Below are positions 47,581-57,800 of a stretch of DNA of 64,000 bases, piece by piece. Source of the DNA: Boletus sp. NGJ (taxonomy: Eukaryota; Basidiomycota; Agaricomycetes; Boletales; Boletaceae). The stretch lies in assembly GCA_019096195.1 (NCBI GenBank), contig JAGTXK010000060.1:176560-240559 (forward strand), in the 5' to 3' direction. A program made the position numbers and the translations under genes. The notes beneath the pieces are model-generated. The model searched no databases and was not told the DNA's origin. It was given only the letters and a program-made list of their open reading frames with translations. The first letter of the stretch is position 1. Each line of letters begins with the position of its first letter.

Positions 47581-49533
47581 ATGCAACCGAATACATCGTC
47601 TTCAATATCCTCGGTACGCACAACAAAGGTGCGTCGTGGATTCTTCCGCTTCTGCACCACATTGTCATGAAATACCTGTTCTACAGCGAAAGCTTGAAGA
47701 TGCAATCCGCACTTTGGACGAAGCTGTTGTACCCCCATCGTTAGCATCTGCTATCGAGAGACCGACACCATCGAAGCGGCCCTGTCTTACTCGCTCAGTG
47801 TACTCGACGTTGGCAAAATTTAACGCAACGTCGAAGGAACGATTGCAACCTTCATCCAAGTTAGTTTCTAGGCTCAATAAAGATGTTACACCTCTGAAAC
47901 CTTGTCCACGTCTTCCAGGACTACACCCACAATAGACGTCTCAAAAAGCGCGCCTCATCTTGCTGCAATTCTTGCACGATCAACATCGCGGTCCAAAGAA
48001 GCTCCTCCGCTTAACCATTTATCGACCCCTCCTGCTCACTCCGCGTCCGAGTACAGACCTTCTTCCACGGACTCCTTCCTTTCTCGCCTTGCCACTTACA
48101 AAATCACTACATATGCCAACAAACCACCTCAAATTGACGCCGTTACTGCGGCGAGGTGTGGCTGGATCAATGACGGCAAAGACAGGCTGGTCTGCGGAAT
48201 GTGTGATGTATCTTGGGTGCTCGCTGGCCGCGAGGGCATGAAAAAAGACGCTGGTAAGAACGCAGGTTTAACGTAGGTCAACCCACTGAGGTTCCCACCT
48301 GTAGCTAGTGCATTGGTCGAGAAACAACGCGTTTCTCTCGTGGAAATGCACAAGGATGGGTGTCCTTGGAAGGCCAGGCAGTGCGATCGTTAGCAGCATT
48401 TATTGTCGTTTAGACATTGGATTCTGACATTTTCGTTATAGCCTCGGTATATCGGGTACCCCTCCAGGCGCCGACTGCAATGGTCCGCGAATTGAAAGCC
48501 ACAGCGTTATCCCTGGAACCCGTAGTTGCCAATGTGGCTGTTAAGCATCCACTTGTGTGTTTGCTTCTTTACCTTTTTACTGGCCGTTCCCTGATAAGAA
48601 TGCTTAGAGCCCCACACAACTGAGTTCTTTACATTCCATCTTCTCTGCAGCGGCATCGGAAAGATGGGTATCAGAACACGACTCCGCCATGGACGTCGAC
48701 GAGACCACTCATCCCATAGTCCCCTCAGACACTGCTATCGTCGTTGCCCTCTTTGGGTGGGGTCCAGCGCCAACTGCGACACGCAGCGAACTCCGCTGCA
48801 GATCCTCTTTGTCTATTTCACGTGCAGGGTCATATGGCCCCTCCGCTTCTATGCCTCCGACCCCATCACTTTCGCGTACTAGCTCCTTTTCGAGCCACTT
48901 CCGAGGGCGGGCAAGCACACCAACACCTTCCGCTTCACCCCGAATGAGTATCTCCGAGTTCAGCATATCTCCGGGTCGCGTGGGAGCCTCTTCGCGCATA
49001 AAAAATCCGTGGTCCAATACCACCACTGTCACTGTTCCTCGAGGTGTCTCACTCGTATATTGCGTCCTGTGTCAGCGGCGGGTTGGCCTTTGGGGATATT
49101 CTAGGAACGACACAACACCACTGGTACAGGATCAAAATTCTCCATCGGCGTCTCGTGAACATCAGAAAGAGTTCGACCTGGTGAAGGAACATCGATCTTA
49201 CTGTCCTTACATTGTCTGTTCGTCAGTGGTTCCTTCGTTTTCGCACTCGCCTGCGGTAGACCCGCTTGGGAACGCAACAGAGGGTTGGCGAGCAGTGTTG
49301 ACTGTCGTTCAACGTCACGACCTCAGCCAGCGACAACGTATATCTCGGTTTCTGTCCAGCGACGATCCAGACAGCCAAGCATCTTCTGCAGAGTTGAAAG
49401 GAGTCGATGCTATGGTAGCTGCCGTAAAGAACAATGGGGTCAGTACAGAGCATCCGTTCTTTGAGCGTCACTGAGATTGGCTGTTACATAGGGTGGAGAA
49501 TTGTTGAGATATGTCAAGGGTCTTTTAGGTTGA
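47581..49533 (+). CDS. C3HC zinc-finger protein, NIPA/Rsm1 family
   Basis: Exons 47581-47613, 47687-47859, 47919-48253, 48305-48388, 48442-48554, 48608-49438 and 49492-49533 give 536 residues. The N-terminal C3HC finger (about 120-215) shows ARCGWINDGKDRLVCGMC, then HKDGCPWK; the C-terminal half-motif reads YCVLCQRRVGLWGY with RSYCPYI. Fission yeast Rsm1 acts in mRNA export and animal NIPA (ZC3HC1) is a nuclear basket and SCF-associated protein; either role is inference here. The sixth exon needs the acceptor ending at 48607 (SPTQLSSLHSIFSA follows). The last exon supplies GGELLRYVKGLLG, which reads like a conserved C-terminus. Divergent from the FAS gene. Confidence 0.88.
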
Positions 49534-50847
49534 GTCCATGGTTTGTTATTGGCTGCCGTGAAAGCTCTCGAGCAACATACTGCTTCTCATTCCGACCCAC
49601 TCCAATAATCATCTGGAACAATCGCGATGCGAAACTTATCACAGCGCTGTAATTTTTCCTCGATACTAATTACTGCAAAGGGTGGATCAGGAAAGTTCAC
49701 CATCCCGGTGTAACTCAAAGAGTTTGAGCTACAGCAGCAACTAGTAAGTGCTGTTGTTCAGTGATTAGGTCAGGGACGCTCTCCGTGTCTAGGTATTCTC
49801 TAATTCTCTCTCTCTCGGCCTTGGACGATGTCCTACTCGAGATTCAGCGCTTTCAGCTATGAACTTTGTCTGTCTCTGCAACGACGGGCAGATAGTCACT
49901 ACTACGATGCCCTTTTGTTGCAATCATTCGATAAGGACTTGTCCATCAGTGACGGGACTACATCTTGCGGATTTTGCGGACCGCCAGGTCGACGGGCACC
50001 CCTGAGCTCTAAAAGGGGAGACTTGTATTCGAAGACGTCACGATATTGTGGACAGCCATATGCAGCTCGGCCAGTGGTTGAACGGACTATTACCACACGT
50101 ATGGACGGATATCGAGCTATCGAGCATGTCCTCGACGGTAGGTTAAAGTCGGTTCTCGCGAAGATGCAGATGGATTTTACCTGGTTCACTGCCAGAGGGA
50201 CCGTAACGTTGCAACGCTCAGGATCGGAAACGCCGATGGACGTGGTTAAACCCCTCCTTACACCTCTCCATCTCCTTCCACACCTGAAGGGCCGACCAGG
50301 ATGTGTTCTGGGCGTGTGGATCAAGTATAGATCCACATGTTCTACACCGAGCTTCCTGAGAGACCTAAAACAGCGGTCTCAGGTGTCTGTCACCGGGGCC
50401 TAGTTTGTTGAGTTCCAAGGTGGTGATTACAGAGCTCTGAGCGTGGCTCTCCGGCGGCCAATGTGTCTTTCTCTGCACTTTCCTCGTTGGAGTACGTCTG
50501 AGCGCAGTCAAGGTGGATTCAGCCGTTTTCGATGGCGAGTTGTATAACATTGGTAGTAACGTCCTGTCCGTAGTGCGTGGTACCTGTGGTGAAGGCGATC
50601 CACTGAGGGGTCTGCGTGCCCTCGTGGGGAGTGAGGCGGGCCACGGCGGTGTATTAGCAGTCAAGTATCAACCAACTATCAGTGCCTCGGAGGACAATCA
50701 TCCACTCATGGTTACTACGACCTTCTCACTAAACAGTTACCTTCAATACTCTGAAGTCTGTCGGGTCGCGGCCCAGACGGGTCCGAGTAAGTCTAGTATT
50801 TATTGTGCGTACGACCGCAGACAAATGACGTCTAGAAAACGATGGTG
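49534..50847. other. 1.3 kb interval with one orphan reading frame
   Basis: Between two genes ending toward each other. The only sizeable frame is the uncertain ORF at 49828-50403. The rest shows nothing. Confidence 0.4.
49828..50403 (+). CDS. possible hypothetical protein, 191 residues
   Basis: Single uninterrupted frame, ATG to stop, starting MSYSRFSAFSYELCLSLQRR. No domain, signal peptide or membrane span recognised. Length alone is only weak support in this base composition, and a 144-codon frame lies antisense to it. It could be chance, a lineage-specific gene, or part of the 3' region of a neighbour. Confidence 0.25.
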   Translation: MSYSRFSAFSYELCLSLQRRADSHYYDALLLQSFDKDLSISDGTTSCGFCGPPGRRAPLSSKRGDLYSKTSRYCGQPYAARPVVERTITTRMDGYRAIEHVLDGRLKSVLAKMQMDFTWFTARGTVTLQRSGSETPMDVVKPLLTPLHLLPHLKGRPGCVLGVWIKYRSTCSTPSFLRDLKQRSQVSVTGA

Positions 50848-53800
50848 TCAATGTCGTCCACTCCGAACTGCCCTCTTCTGCTGGGACTGATCTCTACCAT
50901 TCGACGAGGATTCCGCGCCCTGATTTAGTTCCATGTCTAACCTTCTCGCCAGCTCTCGATCGGCTTCCTCCATTTTCTTCCTTCCTTCTCCCTCTCTCTT
51001 TCTCTCCAGTTCCTCTTCGTGATCCTGTTCACGCCTCGCGACCTCCATATCTGCCTCTTCTTGTCGTCTCTTTTCCTGCGCAAGTCTCTCTTCTCGTTCA
51101 GCGTCCTCTTGCGCTTGGCGCACGAGTACAAGGTCTGCCTCATCTTGCCTCCGTCGCTCTGCCTCATCTGCCTCCATCTGAGCACGCGCAAAGGCTGCAT
51201 CGGCAGCTTCTTGTTCAGCGCGTGCTCTGATACGAGCCAACTCCTCTTGCCATCTCCTTTCGGCCACCGCTTCTTCAGCTGCTTCGCGACGACGCTCTGC
51301 CTCCTCACGTTCGCGTTGGATTCGTTCTTCCTCTTGCTTTCTGTGCCGCTCTTGTTCTCGCCTCTTGTTCTCTTCCTCCTCTCGCCTCCTGCGTTCTTCC
51401 TCCTCCATTCTCTTGTATTCTTCCTCCTCCCGCATCCTCCTCTCTTCTTCTTCCCTTCTCCTGCATTCCTCCTCCCTTCTCCTGCGTTCCTCCTCCTCCC
51501 TCTTCATGTGTTCTTCCACTTCCCGCATACGGCGCTCTTCTTCCCTTCTTCTGCACTCTTCCTCTTCCTTTTTCCTGAATTCTTCCACCTCCCGCCTCCT
51601 CCGCTCTTCGTCTTCCCTTCTTCTGTGCTCTTCATCCTCTCGTTTCCTTTGCTCTTCCTCCTCTTGTTTCTTGCGCTCTTCCAGTTCTTCCTCTTGTCTC
51701 CTCAACTCTTCTTGTCTCCTTTGCTCTGTTTCACGTCGTTGTTGATCCTCCTCCATCTGTTGCTTACATTCTTTTTCTTCACACACACTTTGCTCTTCAG
51801 TACCCTTGAGCTGCTCTAGCTGTCCCCGATTCTCCTCGACGACTTTCTTACTTTGTTCTTGAGTGGTTTGATTTCTGGCCACATCTTCCAGAGTCCCTCC
51901 CACCTCACCCTTTTGCGGCACTATTCCCGCTTCTGCAACAACGACAGACTCGGCCGCGTTTCGCCCTTCCTTCACTTGTTCCTGTCTGACAACTTCTTTC
52001 GTGCTGGCAGCAGGCGCGGTGTTTGGGACTGCTTGCGAAAGTAGCGGTGTGGAAACTGATGGCTGGAGCAATGGTGTAACAGGAGCAACACTTTGCGGAG
52101 AGGATGTGGGCGGAGGAACTGGTGGTGTTGGTACCGGCGTCTGCGAGGGCTGTGCAGCGGAGAGCGGGATGGAAGGGCCTTGTCCACCTTGACTATACAA
52201 CAGTGGGGGCGGCGGTGGTGGTGGGGGTGGAGGTGAAAAATATGACTGAGGCTGGTGAGGTGGCTGAGCAGTATACGGTTGGGGAGTCTGCGACTGGATT
52301 GATGGTGGAGGGGGAGGAACTGCAAAGTACGGTTGCTGAGGCTGTGGAGTCTATGAATACAAGTGAGGCGGAGCCGTTCATGGTGGTAAAAGGGGTCAAC
52401 TCACAGGTTGAGAGTACAGCAGCGGTTGCTGTTGTGGTGCAACAGAGGATTGGCTGCTCGGGGGAAGGCCTGGGTGTTGGTGTTGTTGGTATGACTGCGG
52501 GACTTGGGGAGGATGCGGAGTCTGAGCATATGGAAGGGGCTGAGAATAATACTGAAGTTGTTGTACTGATGGTGGGAGATATTGATGTTGCTGTGGCTGT
52601 GGCGGTAAATAAGGTTGCTGGGGGGGAAGGTGCTGCTGTGGTTGTGGTGGGTATAGGGGTTGTTGCTGTTGAGGCTGGGTACTGTACAGTTGGGAATATG
52701 GTTGAGGTGGAGGCAGAGGCTGTGATATAGAAGATCCGCTGGGATATTGGGTGTATTGTTGGTGGTGGGACGGAGGCGGGCTCGTGGGAGGGCACGCGTC
52801 GTAGAGTTGCTGCGGCTGTCCAAGTGGCGTATGGGGAGACTGGAGAGGCATCGGACGTTGAGACGGAGATAATGTTCGTGGGTAGCCTTGCGTAGTAACG
52901 GGTATGTAGGCTGGCGAGTTCGGCTGCACGTAGACTGGGCCAGGAGGTCCGTAGGTGAAAGAATCATAATCCCCGGCTGCATAGACGCCTCGCAATTCAG
53001 GTTCCTGAGCAGGCCCCGATGGAGGATTGGACGGGGTAGGAAACGCCAGAGGGGGATGATATTCACCAGATTCCTCCACAAAAATAGAGGGCGTTAAACC
53101 AGCCCTTGCCCGTGTCATGGACGTTATCTCGGGAGAATAGGATTGCGTCCGAGTCTGCGACTGAGAAAAGGGTACTACTGCGTGGAGAGTAGGTGCATCG
53201 CTCAGAGTCCTCCTGTGAAGTTGGTCAGGAAGAATCTCGGGAGGTGGACGACCCATGCTTATCACCCGGTTCCGATTCTGTGGTGGCATGGGCCGCGAGC
53301 CACTGTGCCCCCCTGGATGAAGGGCGGTAGGGAGTCCAGGATTCTTTACAGAGCCAACGTCGGATGAGGCATTGTCCGGAAGTGGTGGAAGTGAGTCGTC
53401 CCGGTGTTTTACAGCGGCCACAGAAGTAGTACCTCCATTTGGTGGTGCTTGCCTGGATACCTGGCTCTGGGGGCCGCGTGCGGGGATCAATGACGGCGGT
53501 ATCGTGCTACCATCGGTTGGGGGTGGTTGACTTGGCTTTCTCTCTCCAGCTGCAGGGGAACGCCCGGGTGGCGAAGACGCAATGGGCGAAGGCGACTTTG
53601 GTTTCGATTGTTGACCTTGCGTAAAGTATGCAGCAGGACGCGCAAGTCGATCGGAGGGGCTCAGTTTCGAAGGACGATGCGTCAGAGGCGGTGGAGAATT
53701 TGCATAGAAAGTCATCTCAAGATAAAGTTTTCCCCTGGCACCTGCCGAAGTCTCAAGCGGTACCCAATCTAAAGACATCAATGCAATCTCCGTCAGCTGC

Positions 53801-54165
53801 GACAGATCATTCGACTGAGAGGTCGATTGCATACCGTCGAACTCGCCGGTTTTAAGCGTTTCTTCGATATCCACTGTTCCCTTTCCCAGAAGCACATCAT
53901 CCCCTCGCTGCTCAGACTTGTAACAAGAGACCTCCAAGATCCTGTTCACCTTGTCTTTCCCTGCATCGGCGAGGACCGGAAACCGCAGCTCGTCGTCCCA
54001 TACTGGATGCTGGCCACCCTTCGGGTCGACTTTGGTTCGTTTCGTCAGACCAGAGAAGGACGCTTGGGCATAGGGATTCTGTTTGTAAAACGAGGGCTGG
54101 TGGAGATGCTGGGCCTTCAACACGACAACGACGAGAGTTCCAATCTCCTTTTGTTGCTGGGACAT
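50848..54165 (-). CDS. C2-domain coiled-coil protein, Inn1/Fic1-like ingression protein
   Basis: Exons (minus): 54165-53835, 53768-52405, 52350-50848, giving 1,065 residues. The N-terminal C2 domain (about 5-135) reads GTLVVVVLKAQHLHQPS, then PYAQASFSG, VWDDELRFPV and GKLYLEMTFYA. A long Pro/Ser-rich region follows, then a Pro/Gln/Tyr-rich segment (about 400-600), then a highly charged Glu/Arg coiled coil (about 735-1045). Ingression proteins (yeast Inn1, fission yeast Fic1) couple the actomyosin ring to the membrane during cytokinesis through a C2 domain and PxxP motifs, which matches the first two-thirds. The huge coiled coil is not in yeast Inn1. Intron 1 (53769-53834) is 66 nt, open in frame, and could be retained. 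Confidence 0.82.
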
Positions 54166-54848
54166 GGTTGGCTTAAGTTGTTCAAAAGCTGTAGATGTCG
54201 GACAGCCAGATATAAGTCTTTAAGTGGCTGCTAAGTTAATCTTCAGGACAATGCCACAAGGCTGTCGCGGCACGTGACTTCCTGAGTCAGGTGGCAGTGC
54301 CGGCGGCATGGCTGCGAGTTGCCAGTGAGCTGGCTCCCTAGCGCATCGAGCGCCTCGCCTGCTCCTCGTTTTCGCACCCACTCCCTCTGGCAGGTCCGAT
54401 GTCCAACCTATGCTTGTCCGTCGCACATCACTCGAGGGCTCGCTCAGTGACCTGCTTGGTGCCCATCCCACCTTCGCAGATCGCTCGCCCTCCAGGGCTT
54501 TCGTCCAAATCCTCACTTACACACCTACTAGAATGTAGTGTGTACATCACCCGCTCCTCCCTATGAGCCACCGTTGCGATTGTACTTCACGGACACCAAT
54601 TATGACGGGATTCAGAGGCTGTGACACGGCAATAAACAGTCTGTATCAACCCTCTATATAGCTCTAAAGACATTTATCTGCACAAAGATATCAGTGCGAT
54701 GAAGTTAGTTGCACCCAATTCTACAGCATGTACGCAAGACCTCGTAAGCCCCGACATAAACAGAATCTATGTTATCGATCATCTTGGTTTCCCGTACGCG
54801 CCACCAAGTCAAGAAACAGTTCTCTATTACGAGGTCCCTTCCGCGGGC
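54166..54848. other. intergenic
   Basis: Promoter of the C2 gene and 3' region of the ABC transporter. No gene supported. Confidence 0.4.
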
Positions 54849-57800
54849 TTATAATTGTAATTGCTTCGATGCGGAGAGAATATCTTCAAACGAGATCGAA
54901 GACTTATCGCACATTCCGCGGAATATTCCGTCTGGAGTGTTGAACAAGTTTGCGGGAGTATCGAATTCCTGGTTCGTATTTCTTCCTCAACAAACGCTCC
55001 AATGTGAACAAATAATACATACAGCAATCGTACCGGTGTCAAGAACACAGATACGGTCGTAGGATATGATTGTGCGCAAACGATCTACACGTTGGTCAGC
55101 GGAAGCAGAAGATGAATGTCTCAAGTGGAGCTTACGAGCAATACAGAGAATTGTACGTTCCCTGAATTCTGTCGCGATGGTGTTTTGGATTTTTCCATCG
55201 GTCTCGTAATCTACGGATGCTGCGTAGAAGATAAGCTGCTGCATCATGAAGCAGTGCGTAAAATTATACCCGTGGCTTCATCAAGGATGAGGATCTTTGT
55301 CTCATGGACTAGCGCTCGTGCCAACGACACCAATGATCGCTGGGTAGCTATTAACAACCAGGGAAAAGACGAAAAAATGGGCACAAGCTTTACCTGGCCG
55401 ACTGACAGATTACTACCTCCATCTTCAATTGGAGAATCTAGGTCGAAACGACTGTCGGCGACCTGGGCGTCACCTTGAGTAGTTGTTTGATGGGAAGGGG
55501 ACTGTTTCTCATATGTGTCGACGAGGTACGCCCGCTTAAGAGCGTCCCAAAGGCCAGCATCATCGTACAAACCAAACGGATCTAGGTTAGACCTGAGAGT
55601 ACCAGAGACTGAGAAACCCATCAGCAAAGCGACACATTCAAAGATCTATATGGCTTTACAAAGGAACTAAAATAGAATGCAGAGCTGGTCAGTGCTGTAT
55701 CATGATCTCATGGTGTGAGACTTACAGCGTCTTGTGGAATAATCGCGAGCCCCCTCCTGAGTTGTTCTAGTCCAACTTTCGAAATATCGACACCATCAAT
55801 TTGAATGCTTCCTGACGAGAGCTCCACAAGTCGATACAGAGCGGTCATGATCGATGATTTCCCGGCTCCAGTTCTACAAGCATTGTCAACGAAAGAACTC
55901 ACGTAACCAAATGATCGACCAGTGCCTGCCAACAATACCGATCTTCTCTCCTGGTGCAATGTCCATGCTCAAACCATGGAGCACAGGAGGCAATTCGGGC
56001 CGATACTTCATGAAAACATTTTTCATAACGATCCGGCCTTCAAAGGGCCACGAAGGAGGAGCTACACTGTCCTTGACCTGGTGAGGGGCTTCTTGTTCAA
56101 CCTCGTCGGCGTAATAGACAATTCGTTCGACAGCGTTCATATCGTTCTCCACTTCTGCAACTTGACGAACCATCCATCCGAAGGACTCAAATGACACATT
56201 AATTCTCCAAAATCTTACCATCCTTTGTGTGGGCCTACCTGTTGCACCATCAAAATGTAAGACAGAACCACACCAGTCTGTCCTGCCGAGATACTGTAGC
56301 GGGTACCAACTGTCAAAATAGCCACCGCGAACGTTAGGATGGCTCCGAGTAAGTCCAAGCGAATACCGAGCCAACGCTAGTCGAACGAATCAGAGGTCAT
56401 CCAGCAGTGACCAGTACTCCGCTCTCTCACTTGATTTGTAACAGTTAACCAGTATGCTCTGGGAATCTAGTCAGAGTCTGTGACAATTCGTGCTCTATTC
56501 ATCGCAACTCACCGATTCTCGATGTCAACGAGTTCAACATTCTTTTTCTTGAATCGATTTGTCTCGCCATACGCGGTGATCGTCGTCAATCCTGAGAGCG
56601 ACTCGGAAAAGTGCGCATATAAAGAACTACGTAGTATAGCATCTGAGGTTGATCGTCAGCTGCACAGGTCGATAATCCAACGTTTTAATGCATGCATACC
56701 GAGCCGCTGCAATCAAATTAACCTTCGTGAAAACATACAACACCGAAAACATACCTTCAGTTCTCTTGCACTTGCCCGATAGAAGTACGCGGCATAGAAA
56801 TAGCAACTCAGGATGAAAAAGACGACCAACAAAAACCAAGGCATGACAATGGATATAAGGATGATAGCACCAATGATGCCAGACATGGTAGCACTCAGCA
56901 TGCGTAACGAATCACCGATGAGATTATCAATAGTGTCGATATCTGTGCGATAACTTAGCAGGGAGGGTGGGAAGCTTATTGAATATACCTTTGGCAAAGC
57001 GATTCATGATACGACCAAGAGGCTGTCAGAAGCATAGAGATTAGCGATGACAGCCAGGGATGCAACAACAACAAGTTCAACTCACAGTTGTTTCAAAAAA
57101 ACTCATAGGAGCATGGAGGACACGAATGATGGCTTTCTGATCAGGTTGATCTCTATGAGTGACATTTTTAGGCAAAGCACGGACTCACTTCATGCAGTTC
57201 TCGTGATGCATAGTAAGTCAGCATTGCAAAGGTGACCCCCATGAGGTACATGGTTAACGCTTGAGAGACACCAAGAGCAGCATAAATGCCCATCTGCAAA
57301 ATTTACCTGAGAAACCGCTGGTAGGCGAAGTAGATTACATACGTAGAAGCCTTGCGGATAATCCCATTTCATTTCCTCCCAGTAGACCAGCCTGGTGATA
57401 CCAAAATGAGGACCGAAACGAAGTAAAAGTAAAGTGTATTTACCAATACGATGACATGACCGTCGAGCCTTGCATCAGAACAAGAGACAGAAATAGAACC
57501 GGCACAAGGACCATGCCATTTCCGGCAGACAAGTACTGCCGGTAGACTTTGAGTGAAATAGCGCCGGTATTCCGCTCTTCTTCTTGCATCATGGTATTGC
57601 CTTTGATGCTAACCTTTTGCTCTTTTTTGTCGTCGCGAACCATTTCGATCTTCTCTCCGGCATTCTTGGTCCTGTTATCTTCTTTCGAACTAAATTCTTC
57701 TATGAGCTTGCAAAAAGCGCCATCGCTAGCCATCAACGCATCGAAGGTACCACGTTCAGCAATCTTGCCATCGATTAATGTGTAGATGTAATCAACTTCT

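Noticed and set aside
49902-50336. 144-codon minus-strand frame opposite the orphan ORF
   Set aside because: No motif and overlapped by a longer frame; no basis to prefer it.
51019-51819. 266-codon plus-strand frame rich in Leu, Ser and Phe
   Set aside because: It is the antisense of the Glu/Arg coiled-coil repeat of the C2 gene; purine-biased codons leave no stops on the other strand.
52104-52795. Long Val/Gly-rich plus-strand frame and Ser/Thr-rich minus frames
   Set aside because: Shadows of the Pro/Gln-rich exon of the C2 gene, whose correct frame continues in phase through the neighbouring exons.
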